Below, piece by piece: positions 10,707 through 23,335 of a DNA stretch of 64,000 bases (the first letter of the stretch is position 1; each line of letters opens with the position of its first letter). A program made the position numbers and the translations under genes. Below the pieces are notes generated by a model. That model had not been told where the DNA came from and searched no databases. It saw only the letters and a program-made list of their open reading frames with translations. The DNA comes from Caprella mutica. Taxonomy: Eukaryota; Arthropoda; Malacostraca; Amphipoda; Caprellidae. The stretch is from positions 27,798-91,797 of the forward strand of contig CANNZV010002594.1 in the NCBI GenBank assembly GCA_947561585.1, in the 5' to 3' direction.

Positions 10707-13700
10707 GTGTCGACCGGGGCGAATCTCCGCACTTTTGCGCGAACTTTGTTATAACTCAAAAACTAATTATCCCAGAAACTTCTCCTTCACCATCAAGAGT
10801 GCCTCTGATATAACGGTAATGCACGAAAAATCTCGAGGATCTAACTCCCTTAGTTTTAGAGTTATCGTCGAAAGACTATGCGGAGATTTAACTACCCTAA
10901 ATCGAGGCGAATCTCCGCACCGCATGTGGCGAATCTCCGCGTGCGGAATCTTGCCCCCGGGGTAAATCTCCGCACCCGAAATCTTATTATAAACATAAAT
11001 ACTAAGGATATGTAAAACAACTTAAACAAAATATGTATTTATGAAGCATTTAAGTTTAACACAACGAACAGTAGGAAGCTTCTTGTACTAATCAATTTCC
11101 TTTTCTTTCAGTTATTATAGCTACGATCTCTTTATGTTATAGATTAACTCCTTTACAAACAAATTTAGATAGAAGAGAATCGTTCTGGGAAAAGGAAGAA
11201 AATAAAGATACAAAGGGAAACTTAATGAAAATGATACAGTAGCTATCTACCAAACTGTAAAACAAACAAAAACCTGATAATAGATAATACAGATAGATCA
11301 CAGTTTGCTGCATATTCCTTTACTAACGAAATAATTAATCTTTAATCATGATTCCTTTTTGTCTTTTTCTGTTTTATAAATTTGCTTTATAATTTTCATA
11401 ATCCTTCATAGATTTGGCAACTCCTTCGATCTTGAAAGGCAGACATCCCTTAATAATGATTGGTCCACTTATCAGCTGTGTGACAACAACTTGTTCAATA
11501 TTGTCACGTAGTGGCCAAGTATAATTATCATCAGGAAGGCGCTTTAAGAACTTCATGTTCACAACTTCATCCTGCAATGACACTACTCTTCCTATGTACG
11601 ACAATCCTTTCCCATACCAAACAAGATAGTAGCACTCTTGTCTCACATTCTTTCCAATAGCTTTGAATTTTCTCTCATTGAAATGCACCATCGTGATCTG
11701 TTCCGATTTTTCTTCGTCTGAGGATAAAGTAATTTCATCGCTAGTACTGGAGGCAATAGGAGATCCCATATTGATCACTTCTAAGTCGTTAACTTCATCC
11801 TCTTCAACTTCTTCAACTTTATCCTTCCTTAATTTCCTTGCCCTTGGCTTCTTTTCTGTCAATCTTTTCTCATTTTCTGCCAAAGCTTTCTCAAATGAAT
11901 CAGTTGTTAGCACCTGCGCCTCAGGGTTAATTCTCCTTCTAACAGGTCTCTTAATCTCATTTGGTGTGCTAGAAGGAGCACGCCGTGTGAAGGATTCGGT
12001 CACAATCTCTTCAAATCGAATTCTTGTGCTGTCGAGGTCACTGAAGCTGGTATCTATATCTGATACAATTGAGACGTTTCGTGAAGGTCCTATATCACAA
12101 GTCTGCTTCGATGTCCCACAACCTGTACTCAAATTAGATGGACCACTGTCACTTTTCTGCTGAGGAGGAGAAATCAAATTATTTGACTCATTGGTTGGAG
12201 TATTCTCAGGTAACTTGCGAGGAGTAGCTGGTAGTGAAGTAGGTTTCTTAGTAAGTGCTGCCTTTTTTTCGTTATAGTAACGTACCAATCGAGGATTAAA
12301 GGCACTTTCAGGATATTTTGTTCGATCTATTGGATAAATTCCAGTCTTTCTGAATGCAGAGAAGATGTTTGTTTCAGTAAAGACATCATCCCAAACGTTT
12401 CCCGTCACTTCAATGAATTCACTCTTTGTTATACGACGAGCTTTATGCTCTTTTGTCCAACTTGTGAGAGCTTGGTCCCATTTAACCTGTGACAAAAGTT
12501 TTTATTTAGCTATGTAGATATATTAATTTGAAAGAAATGACTATCATTTACCTAAATATGACTTATCACAAGAAAGGAAATACTTTTAGTGGTCGAAAGC
12601 AGACAACATCAAGTGGCTGCAACCGATCCGTAGTGTGTGGAGGGAGTTTCATCAGAGTTACATCATTTTCTCTGGCATGTCTAATGAGGCGAAGGTTAAT
12701 GTGGGTAGAATGTCCATCGTAAATTAGCAGTAGTGGCCTTTGTGTTTGGGTGGAGACGAAATGATGAAACCAATCAAAAAATATTTCAGATGACATCCAC
12801 CCATTTGCGGACCGTGCCAACTGAGTACCTTTATATGCTCTCTTAGTATTCCAGTCACTCATCATATTCTTTCCTGTAAAAGAAGAACCATGCATATACT
12901 AATATCAACCTTATCAAATAATATTTCCCCTGGAAATATTCACTAACCCTTAAAGATTATCAATGGTGGAAGCTTTTCTCCTGCTGCTGAGATCCCAGCC
13001 ATTACTGTAACTGCCTCTCTTCCACTCGTTGCTGTGGTACGACTTGCTTTTTCTCCCTTTTTAGAAACTACTTTCGTCCTTTGTGGGTCTGTGAACAAAT
13101 TGGTCTCGTCTACATTCCACACACATTCAGGTCTATCTTTGATATCAAGAAGTTCCATCTGTTCCTCCAAGAGATCATAGAAGCCGTAAATTATTGAGGG
13201 ATCAGATGCAGCAATTTTCCTGGCCTTTTCATGGGTAGAGGGCAACTTAACCGAGAGTCTCCACCTTGCCATGAATTTCTGCAGCCAATCTTCACCTGGG
13301 CGATCATTCTAGGAAAGAGAAATGAATAGTCTTTAAGTGAGCTTTTTCTAGAATATTTTTGAGTCTATTGATCATAATTCGTGATACTCACCTTGAAACA
13401 ACATCTCTTCCTAAGGTGCTCCCCTAATTCATTTTCTTTAGTTTTGTTTAATTTAATGTAATCGGTCACCAAGTTCCTAACTTCTTCCGTTGTTGCTGCA
13501 AATCCCCACTTTCATCTTCCTCGGGAATAAGAATTTGTCCTCCACGTTTACCAGCGAGACCTTTCAGTCTATTTCTCAAAGTTTTCTCATTGACATGAGC
13601 TTCTTTGGCGGCCTTCCTAATGCTGATGGAGCCAGCTTTTATTTTAATAAGGGCATCCTTAATTAATATCTCACTCGGTGGAGGCGTTTTCGTTTTTCTA

Positions 13701-14248
13701 ATATACTTCCGTACCATTACTAATAATGATTATGACAATATAGTATATATTAGATTCAATAACTATGATCTATTGTATGGGAAAAGAGACAATAAATAAG
13801 TTAGAAAACAAGCGCGGAGATTCGCCCCAGATAATTTTTTACCTGGGGCGAATCTCCGCGTTACACTTAATCTTCAATAACATGTAGTAATATAAACTTA
13901 CATATTCAACCTTTTAACACATTAATCAACACTCTATTAGCCTTCTTCCTACCAAATATGAAGATATTTGATGGAAAATCTTAGCTGTAAGAACATAGTT
14001 CGCGCAACATTAAAAAAACAGCTCTCAAAATTATTTTGGGGTCCTGACAAAAGACTCTTATGTATGAATTTTTTACGAAAAATTTATACCAGATACAGCC
14101 ATTTAGTTTGCTTCTTCTTAAAGTAAATAAAACGAGCTTTCCTCTCATATTTTTCGTTTTTTCATTTTCGTTTTCTATTACATAGAAAACGTGGGCGCGG
14201 ACATTCGCCCCGGTATTTGGGGGTGCGGAGATTCGCCTTGGTCGACGC
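10707..14248 (-). mobile_element. pogo/Tigger-type DNA transposon, 3.5 kb
   Basis: Ends GTGTCGACCGGGGCGAATCT and, on the other strand, GCGTCGACCAAGGCGAATCT, flanked by TA at 10705-10706 and 14249-14250. The motif GGCGAATCTCCGC recurs inside both ends (near 10720, 10909, 10929 on the left; 13812, 13850, 14195, 14225 on the right), probably as transposase binding sites. It encodes a four-exon pogo transposase on the minus strand and is inserted in the minus-strand transposase-like pseudogene. Confidence 0.9.
11374..13717 (-). pseudogene. pogo-type (DDE_1) transposase, four exons, one frameshift
   Basis: Transposase that would bind the element ends and move it by cut and paste. Exons (minus strand): 13717-13392, 13308-12948, 12873-12594, 12486-11374, all with consensus splice sites and matching phases. 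Exon 1 has a psq-type helix-turn-helix (ISIRKAAKEAHVNEKTLRNR) and a one-base frameshift near 13525. Exon 2 carries the first Asp (WNVDETN). Exon 3 carries the second (LIYDGHSTH) and third (RLQPLDV) Asp, 35 residues apart. Exon 4 holds a Ser/Pro-rich linker, a basic stretch, an acidic stretch and a C-terminal block with YYLVWYGKGLSYIGRVV. The catalytic triad is complete, so loss of function may be recent or due to the single frameshift. Confidence 0.88.
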
Positions 14249-16531
14249 TATTCTATACTTCAGACATCCACTCTTGCATATAGATTTCAAAAGCATAAAT
14301 CCTTTCCTTCTTGAGAAAAATCTGATGAATGGATTGGCCCTGGTGACGAAAACTTGGAAAAATTCACAGATGTTTCCATGCCAAACTTCTTAGAACCATC
14401 TCTGTTGTCCTCAACAACATAATTAAGAAGATGGCCACTATCATAAGTGAAGGGGATGTCGAAATCACTATCCTTTTTTGAGTCTGATCGAAAGTTATGC
14501 CTCATGGTATCCATAAATGGTCTATTTATATATTGGCCATCAACAGTTACTCCTAGAAAAAAATTAGCTATTTAGAAATAATCTAATTTATTTCATCAAG
14601 TAAATATAACACATTCGATTGATTGAACATCTTACCAGCAAGATAATGACTATGGTCATCATGAACATGCAGTCTTTCTTTCAAGAGTTTAGTGATGTCC
14701 CTGGCCAGATCATCAGCCTTCCCTCCCTCAATCTCCTCATAGTTCACTGGTTCTAAACCGTCAAAATCATCTTCATAATCACCATCGGTGAACAGCATTT
14801 CAACAGTGAGATTTTGGAGAGATTTTCTTTACACACAAGGTGCACCAATGAGGAAAACAGTTTTTTCCCTCCAAAAACCAAGATCAGAAGGACACACTGT
14901 ACAGTAGTTTGACTTGGAGTGGCCTTGTCAGCTGTAATGCAATAATCTCTTCTTTCCTGTTGACTGCAGTGGAGTATTTAACGTTTCAGAAATCTTGTTC
15001 ATGATATACACGACAGATGCCCCCAAGACATCGTTTAAGATTTCTCTGAAAAAATTTAAAATAAATATAAATTCATATCTTAGCTAAATAATTGGTACAA
15101 TATGTCTTTTTTTCAAGTTGTATCATTTTGCTTTCGTTAAATCTTTTCAATCATACAACTATAATTTACTTACTCAAAAACAGATATTTAAAAATTCACT
15201 ACTTACTTTGAATGTTTCATGTCTCCAATGTCCACTCCACATAGTTGAACCCCTGTGAGCATAGTAGGGAAATTTTTCTGTGCTGTGCCATTTTTCCTTC
15301 ATTACAAAGGAGTGTCATAGAAACAATATTTTTTGCTATTTGACGGACCTTATTTCATTTCTCACTCTAGTTTTTTCATACTCTAGAGCTCCCTGATGAA
15401 GAACAGTGGATGTGTGAGGTGCAATAGACGATTCTTTTACTTGCCTTGCCTCTAGACTAGCCTTCGATGTAAGCAGCATATTTCATACTATCAATTAAAT
15501 AGCCAGTTGCTAGGGATCTTCCAAATGTACCCATTACTCTGGTTGGTACCTTGCCAGTTTTTTTTTTTGTATATGTGATCACCATTCCTGTTTCTTCTAG
15601 GCTTTCTTCAACATTGAATTTTACTTCTTCCCTTCTTAAAATGTCTTCAATGTTTTGAGCTCCTCTTAGGTGGGGGTGTGAGAAGAAGAACTTTCTTCAG
15701 TAATGAATTTCTTATAAAGTGCACTAATCATAGTTGCAATGGTTCCTGAATTTTCTGGTACATTGATTGGTGAAGCTTTATGTGTGTCTAATGTTGATTG
15801 TCTTGCAACATTACCAAGGCTTAACTATAGAGAGGTAACTATGGCAGGAGTAGAGGTAACTATGGCAGGAGTAGAGGTAACTATGGCAGGAGTAGAGGTA
15901 ACTATGGCAGGAGTAGAGGTAACTATGGCTGGAGTAGAGGTAACTATGGCTGGAGTAGAGGTAACTGTGGCTGGAGTAGAGGTAACTGTGGCTGGAGTAG
16001 AGGTAACTGTGGCTGGAGTAGAGGTAACTGTGGCTGGAGTAGAGGTAACTGTGGCAGGAGTAGAGGTAGCTAACTGTGGCAGGAGTAGAGGTAGCTAACT
16101 GTGGCAGGAGTAGAGGTAGCTAACTGTGGCAGGAGTAGAGGTAGCTAACTGTGGCAGGAGTAGAGGTAGCTAACTGTGGCAGGAGTAGAGGTAGCTAACT
16201 GTGGCAGGAGTAGAGGTAGCTAACTGTGGCAGGAGTAGAGGTAGCTAACTGTGGCAGGAGTAGAGGTAACTATGGCAAGAGTAGAAGTTTCGGTAACAGT
16301 AGTTGATGGAGTAATACGAGTCTTTTGTTTCTTAAATTTTCTTGGCTCACAACTGAAGCCAACTTCTTTGATAGTTCTCTTTACTCTTATATCATCTATG
16401 AGTACTTTTTTTTCCAGATCTATCATACTGCAATTGGGATGATTTCTTTTTAAATGTTTTTCTATTGCAGTGTCAAAATTTGTTTTCAGATGATAGTTTT
16501 TTTGAGGCATAACAATCAAATAGCAGATCAT
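14249..16531 (-). pseudogene. transposase-like gene, 5' exons, with BED-like finger and ADK/DGQY motifs
   Basis: The 5' part of the gene that resumes at 10543. Segments: 16531-16220 (end of a BED/C2H2-like finger, HLKRNHP, then a Thr/Ser/Pro linker), the minisatellite-bearing linker 16268-15829, about 15810-15207 (several frameshifts and stops), exon 15045-14636 (YCITADKAT motif) and exon 14552 onwards (VTVDGQYINRP, YDSGHLLNYVVEDNRDG). Donor and acceptor sites agree in phase. ADK, DGQY and the D.GH motif are typical of an RNase-H-fold transposase-like family in arthropods. The pogo element at 10707-14248 broke the coding sequence downstream of 14272. Confidence 0.6.
15829..16268. repeat. minisatellite, 21-bp units changing to 25-bp units
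   Basis: Left part: about 11 units of 21 bp, GAGGTAACT(A/G)TGGC(A/T)GGAGTA-like, which on the minus strand encode a seven-residue Thr/Pro/Val repeat in the pseudogene linker. From 16067 the unit is 25 bp because GTAAC has become GTAGCTAAC; about eight such units follow, which destroys the reading frame. Confidence 0.9.
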
Positions 16532-16591
16532 GGTTCTGCTGATTTCTTAATTGTTGTTGACGCGCTTTTCTTATTGGGTGCTCGAGATGTA

Positions 16592-18407
16592 GGGTAAAAT
16601 TCGCATCACCAGTCACTTTCACCATTACTTTGTATATTTACTATAAAAAATGAACTACGAATGCTATCATTCATCAGATGATGAATTACAATAGAAATCA
16701 GAACGTCTATTAAAATTACCACGGTAGGAGCTTTTAGAACAGCCTGATCTCAAACAGTACAATGTTTTGTGAACCATGAATAAAAACGTGATATTTCATT
16801 TTGCCTGTCAAATTTCATTATGCAATTTCAATATTTTGGTCACTTTTCATACCACAATTTCAATATTTCGGTCACTTCAAAGCATGCAGGTAAATAATAA
16901 TATTTTAAGGTGAAAATGAAAGTATGTGTTCATACTTTGATGATTATGAACGTTATATTAATTCAATCTAACAGTATATATGTATTATATAACTAACATA
17001 TTCATTCAAACTTAGCTATATGTTATACATCAGGATGAATAAAACAACTTAATTGTCAGACATTTTAAATTTTGAAAAAAGTTTTAACTTTTACTTAATG
17101 ATGATACACTTAACGATAGTGTGAACAAGAAAAAAAATATAACATACTGGATCAAAATCGTCTTATTATTTAGAACAAGTATTGCAAACAAAGTTTATTT
17201 TGTTAATTTCTTTCAAAGTTATATTATCATTATGCAGACAATACTTGTGACACCAGCGCAGGCATCGATTGCAGCCGATCTAAACCTCTTGATTCGTCTT
17301 GATGATCATTTCCCCCAAAAGCAAGGCATTCATTTAATTCTTCCACCATAAAATCATCATCTGAATCCTCTGCATAAGCAATTTCGTATTCCTCGTCGTA
17401 TTTTCGTTGCAGCCACAGTTTTTCCTTCCTTTGATTTTTTTTCTCTTTCTGATTTCTTTCTAATCCTCATCTCTTCTTTTTTTTTCTTTTTATGAATCTC
17501 TTGCTCTTTATTGTTCTGTTTTTCTAGCAAGTTTTTCTAGTAGTCCGCAACACTTACTGCAGGGGGAACCACTGGCTTGAATTTAGATACCTTGTAATCA
17601 TTACATTATCACCAATTCTCAGTTATTTTTTGAAAGGTGAATGATCCCATATAACTCTGCATTACTTGAATCATTGAGTTCAATTACAGGGTAATTATTT
17701 GGTTCTTCAGTTATGGATGTATTCGGCGTGCTTGAATTGTTATTGACTATAGCGAACGAAGTTGAAGGAACGGGAAAACTGTACCAAGTGTCATTCGAGC
17801 GAACACTTTTCTGAGAGGTGAATTTCTGAGAAGTGTGAGCAGGGACCTGGTGTTTATCGGAGTTTCTCTTTAGTGTGTTTAGCTGATTAATGAACCACTT
17901 GTTATCATTTTAAAAATAGAATAATACCTTGGTATTGCCATTGCTCATTTTTATTGAAGTGACCGACGATTCGAAATGTGAATTCACATTGCCGGTCACT
18001 CGACCAAAATAGTGAAAAACGTATTAATTCATTTCATAATTTCGGTCACCATGTTTTTAATTATTACTAGCGATAATTCGGTAAATACTGCTTCACACAT
18101 ATAGCAATATCAACCTTAACAAATATGAATTGTCAGACTAAAGAACACTTAATGTGTCTATATTTAGGCACTGTGCTCAGCGAGATTTCACTTGAATATC
18201 CGTGATTTGAAATTTAACAATACACCTTATTGTTTTTCATTTATTATATATTTTATAGTCTCAAAACTTCTTGTGTGTCTGTATAACACTAAAAACTATG
18301 AGAAAATCATTCGGAACACTCTGCTGGTTGAACAATTTTTTCGATGATTTTAAAAATAATGGATCTGACCGGCAGTAGTGATATAACCGGTGATTCGAAT
18401 TTTACCC
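16592..18407 (-). mobile_element. third TA-flanked pogo-like element
   Basis: Ends GGGTAAAATTCGCATCACC and (complement of right end) GGGTAAAATTCGAATCACC, flanked by TA at 16590-16591 and 18408-18409. Subterminal copies of TTCGGTCAC occur near 16870, 17945-18000 and 18045. It carries only a decayed coding remnant, so it is non-autonomous now. Confidence 0.78.
17230..17930 (-). pseudogene. decayed C-terminal part of a transposon protein
   Basis: Minus-strand reading shows a Ser/Thr/Pro-rich stretch (about 17930-17620), a Lys/Glu-rich stretch (about 17530-17410) and an acidic tail (YEIAYAEDSDDDFMVEE) ending at TAA 17232-17230. At least two frame changes and a stop near 17620 separate them. The order of low-complexity, basic and acidic segments resembles the C-terminal tail of pogo-type transposases, which fits the element ends, but no catalytic motif remains. 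Confidence 0.45.
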
Positions 18408-18409
18408 TA

Positions 18410-19377
18410 CTAATACCAGATATAAAATTTTCTGAAAGTGAAAATATTTTTCGATGAATATGCAAAAATAATGAAAAATACAGTGGTAAATCATATAAGT
18501 TGCAAATCAATTATGTCTATTAATCATATTAGAAATTTATTATAGTAGTAAGTAACTAATATAGTATACCCAATATGGGGAAAATTAGGTGATATTTTTT
18601 GTATATTGGTACCTGAGTGCTAATCTGACGATTCTGGATTCGTACTCGTGCATCTGTTTTGAAAGCTGTCGTGTCAGTGATTTCATAGCGTGAGGTTGTC
18701 TGATATTGTTCTTTGTCAATCATTTTACTGTGATTTAACTAGAGTTTTTTGTTGGAATATGTGTCTTTGAAAGTCGTTACTGGAAAGTGGATTCTCTTCG
18801 TCTGAAATACAGCTAAGTGTTATATTTAGTGGGCAAGCAAAGCTGCCGGTTGTGTGTTAGATTGGGTTCTAACAATCTGAGACCAGACTGTATTCTGGTG
18901 GCACAGTGTCTACCGAGAACAAAAACGCCGCCTAGTCTGCAGAATCTGGTATTCTGTGTTATTTGTACAATAACTTTGTGGTGTTTTATTAATGCCGGGT
19001 GGTCGGTGGGAAATTTTGGACCCAGTGGGGTCTGCTTATTCTTACACCCATTAACAACTGCTTTGAGTGCTTCTTGGATTTTTCTTGTGTCCTGAGTCTT
19101 GCTGCGATTGTCAAAGGAAACACTTTTCTCCATTTGTCCAGATAATCAGCCCTGAAAATTAAAAGTAATGAGAAACAAAGCTACAATAGCCATTGGAGGT
19201 AATGATTTAATTTATTTAAAAAATAGTTAAATCAATACAGCTCAAAAACATAATCTCCCTTTTTTACATTTTACATATATTAATACTATTTTATTTTTCC
19301 AATTTCCATACAATCATACATACATATGATCAAAAGTTTGGAACTGTTCGATAGCTAATTGATAATTTACCCTAAAC
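18410..19377. other. no recognised gene; one unassigned open frame
   Basis: A 106-codon frame on the minus strand (19133-18813, starting MEKSVSFDNRSKTQ) has higher GC than its surroundings and could be an exon, but no domain or splice pattern supports it. Confidence 0.3.
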
Positions 19378-20463
19378 TAGAGATGCACCGATACTCTTGG
19401 TATCAGATAAAGTATTTGATAGTATCTGTATTATTATGAGTATCTGGTAATTGGTATTGGATACCACAAAATGGTTCAAATATTACTGATACCAATTACT
19501 TTTTCAAGTTAGGTAGTATATATAGGTATTAGTTTTAAATTGAACATTAATAGCATATACCTATGTTCATCCGATATACTAATGGAAGAAATCGTATATC
19601 AAGATACGATTTAAATAATACTTTCGTACCTGAATTAGGTAGTCTCTATTCATCTATAGTTTCATTATGATACCTTCTTGGATAGTTGCATTATGATATC
19701 TACTTCAATAGTTTCATTATGATGCCTACTTTGATAGTGTCATTATACCTACTTCAATAGTTTCATTATGATACCTACTTGTATAGTTGCATTATTGTAC
19801 CTACTTCAATAGTTTCATTATGATACCTACTTGGATAGTTGCATTATGATACCTACTTCGATAGTTTCATTATGATGCCTACTTCGATAGTTTCATTATG
19901 ATGCCTACTTCGATAGTTTCATTATGATACCTACTTCAATAGGTGCACTGTGCTACCTACTTTGATAGGTAGATCCTCTGCACTACTTTGATAGGTACAC
20001 AGTGTACCTAACCAGGTACACTGTACCTAATTGCAATAACACAAAAATGTTCTAACAAATGAAATTAATAGGTATTACACTGAGCAAGTGGCACCTTTGG
20101 AGCGCACTTCTGATGTTAGTCAAAGCATTATTATATTATTATGGAGTCAAGATATATTATTGCATAGGTAATTTACTTGTAAACACTTAGGCAACAATCT
20201 CAGTTATAAATACCTAGTTAGCTACCTTATCCTATCCCATGAATATTGTAAAGACCTAGGTACACCATTATATGTAAAACTTTATAAATTATCAGTACAT
20301 TTAACTACAGATACCTACCTAGAACTAATATTTTCGGTGTCTTCGGCTTCAATATTATACTTTTAGAAAGTAGCTAACTGGTATCTGTATCGGTTATCAG
20401 AATTTTAAAGTAACTGTAATTGGTACTGGTATCGGTTACTAATATGGTATCGGTGCATCTCTA
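19378..20463. mobile_element. non-autonomous hAT element
   Basis: Both ends read TAGAGATGCACCGATAC inwards and the flanks are a perfect 8-bp duplication, CCCTAAAC (19370-19377 and 20464-20471). Ends and duplication length identify the hAT superfamily. No transposase; it contains a 26-bp minisatellite. Confidence 0.92.
19650..19985. repeat. 26-bp minisatellite within the hAT element
   Basis: About 13 imperfect copies of ATAGTTTCATTATGAT(A/G)CCTACTTC-like units. Units at the right edge (ATAGGTGCACTGTGCTACC) are the most diverged. Confidence 0.85.
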
Positions 20464-20639
20464 CCCTAAACTGTATATTAATTTACCTTAAAATGTAAAG
20501 CAGTCTGTATTTATGACAGTTTGTTATTAACATATATAAATATCCTATCATTCTTATAAAGCAGTGTCTTATGACTGATAGTAAATTTATATAAGTTAAA
20601 TACAAACTGTAGCTACTACATTAGCCTTATCCAACAAGG

Positions 20640-21905
20640 CTAATGTTTCTAATCATTTTGCTGCAAACCGCATCGAATTTGGTAACATATTTTTGATTTT
20701 ATATGCTTTTAAGGGGACTGCCCCCAAAATTTTGAAAAAAAATTATTATTGAAGTTATGGTTCTGAAACTTTGTATTTATATATGAAATCGAATTCTAAG
20801 ACATTTTTGTTCATGACATTTTTTCGATTAGACCCATAGAAAACGAGTTATTTGAATTTCGAACCATTTTCAAAAACTCTACCTCTGGTTTTTGGTTGAA
20901 GCTAGAGCATTGCGGTTTTTTGCATCAGATTCTCCATACTGATATCTACAATATGATTGCCTTCGATTTTCGAATGGGTTTTCTAAATTTTGACTTTTTC
21001 ATAAAAAGTAAACCAAAAATTTTGAAAAACAAATTTTGTCGGAAAAAATTATCTACAACAAATTCGAAAATCATAAATCGAAGGCAATCATAATGTAGAT
21101 ATCATTATGGAAAATCGAATGCAAAAAACCGCAATGCCCTAGCTTCAACCAAAAACCAGGGGTAGAGTTTTGAATTACAAGATTTGTAGATATCAGAATT
21201 AGTAGGAATTTCCTTTCAAAGTTTGATGATTTGACACGCAGCATCCATCCACTTTGAAGGTTGGGGGACAACTGACTAATTTCTCTTTGCATTCATTGGT
21301 GTTTGCGTGTTATACTGGTATGTTAGATACCAGATATAGCGAGATAATTAATTATTACGAATTATAATTGGCTGAGAGATGGTTTTTAGAGTACATATTG
21401 ACTCCCTACCCCCGGCCCACTTTTCCCTTTCTCCCTCTCCCCAGGGGGTTAGAGTTATACGATACGTCTGGTATTTTGCACACACTATAAGAAGGTTATA
21501 AAGCAACTATTTACACAATAAAAAAAAATGATAAAATTATGATATTTCTTCGGGGGGCGGTCCCCTCTAAGATTTTTATAATCTAAACTGTACAAAACCT
21601 ATTTTACTTCCGACTTACTGATTTAAGAAATTTTCAGCCTGAAGAAAAAGAATGTACACCATTTGTTTTGATTGTCAACTAGGTATTAGGTTTAATATAT
21701 CCATTTAATATTCGTTTAAAGGTATAAAATTGGATAAACTTATTAAAGAAACGTTTATATACTTTAGGAAACATTTGCTATATAAAATATAGGCCGAAAA
21801 CGCATGGTTTGTTTATAAAATTCAAATTTCTAGTCAAAACAAAGAGTGTACAATCTTCTTCTTGAGCATCAGATTAGTGATTTGCCCAATTGTTTCTCAC
21901 AGAGT
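20640..21905. repeat. dispersed repeat, copy 1 (split by a foldback element)
   Basis: Flanks 20640-20712 and 21566-21905 together match the uninterrupted copy at 48495-48900 (for example TTTTACTTCCGACTT, ACACCATTTGTTTTGATTGT, AAAGAGTGTACAATCTTC). No function recognised; the right part is weakly open but broken. Confidence 0.8.
20713..21565. mobile_element. foldback MITE with GGGGAC(T/C)GCCCCC ends
   Basis: Ends GGGGACTGCCCCC and (complement) GGGGACCGCCCCCC. The intact repeat at 48495 lacks this block, giving the empty site. Flanks TTAA / CTAA suggest a TTAA-type or three-base duplication. Internal arms 20885-20990 and 21060-21165 are near-perfect inverted repeats (TTTTTGGTTGAAGCTAG), so the centre can fold into a ~100-bp hairpin. 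Confidence 0.75.
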
Positions 21906-22934
21906 ATTAAAAAACTTTAAAAGCAAATAATAAAATATATACTGAACCAAATTGTATGTGGTTTGCTGAATAATGATCGTAGACCTTATCTATAATATTA
22001 TGTAATAAACTCATTTTTTCTCGGATCCTGGAGAGGACCTTTAAATATTTTGAGGTAAATTAATTTACAGTATAGAGTAAAATTATGAATTATCGAACCA
22101 TTCTACATTTCTGATCATGTATGGAAAAGTTATTTATTAAAATGTATCCATGGTACGGTTGGTAATAGCTATATTGATATAAAATTAAATTTTCATGTTA
22201 TTATTTCAACACGATAGGTACTATTGAAAACCTGTTATTATTATTATTACACTCACAATCATATAAGGAAACAGAATATATAGTTTCATCCTTAATATGT
22301 AAAATGTGTTTATAATACACACGAGAATATATGAAATATAATGGTAAATAAAGTATTTATTTACATGAATATGTCGCTAAACTAATAACATTACATGTAA
22401 AAACCAATCAGTAAATCATATGCTATTCATAATTTCATGTATAAGTATGGGCTTCCATTAATATTATTAATCGGTTTACAATCTTACAGTCAAGCATAGA
22501 ATTAAGTCAATTAAATTATAATTTATATGTATGCATGAATATGATGAAATATGTTACCAATAAAGAACATTATTAGTCACTCTGCATTTTATAGTTAGTT
22601 ACTATAGTGTCATAATTTATTAAGGAAAAGTTCCGAGTTATCAAACGGTTTCACATTTCCGATCATGCATGACATGTGAGAAAAGTGTATGTATTATTAA
22701 CTGCTACTCTAAATGGTATCCATTATAACTGTCTGGTATCATGTATGCGAATTGCAATAAAAAGAAAGTAATAATTAATTAAGCTATATTTTTATCACAT
22801 TATCGTACTTACCGTTTACTGTAAGAACTTACCGTTTAATGTTTAGACAAACCAGTTCTCTAGGGTGTCTATTTACATGATTAAATTAATAATGTTTGTT
22901 ATTTCCAAAGTCAATATAATGTATAAGTTACAGT
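21906..22934. other. no gene seen
   Basis: Very AT-rich sequence without coding or repeat structure that I can recognise. Confidence 0.5.
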
Positions 22935-22939
22935 AATTA

Positions 22940-23304
22940 TGTTACAATTAGGTTAAATTATAGTGGGTTTTAACAACGTTAAGGGAATGGTTCATGTACT
23001 TAGGTAGTACCAATAATACTTGTCCGATTGAGCTGAGATTTTAACATAAGGTGTAAAGTGAAAAATAATCATATGCTCTCCTTTGAGATTTTTTCATTTT
23101 GGGGCCCCCCTCCCCCGTGGGGGTCGAAAAACCTTCTTTTTCGACCCCCCCCCCGGGAAACTATAGAACGGCTTGGGGGTTGGTGCTACAGAAAAATTTA
23201 TTGAAGCTAATATGTTCTCTACTACTATCCTAAGGTCGTGGTGCAGTTTCTTTTTTGAATTTCTATCTGAAAAAATTTTTATTTGAATTTTTAAAAAAAT
23301 TGTC

Positions 23305-23335
<31 letters not shown>

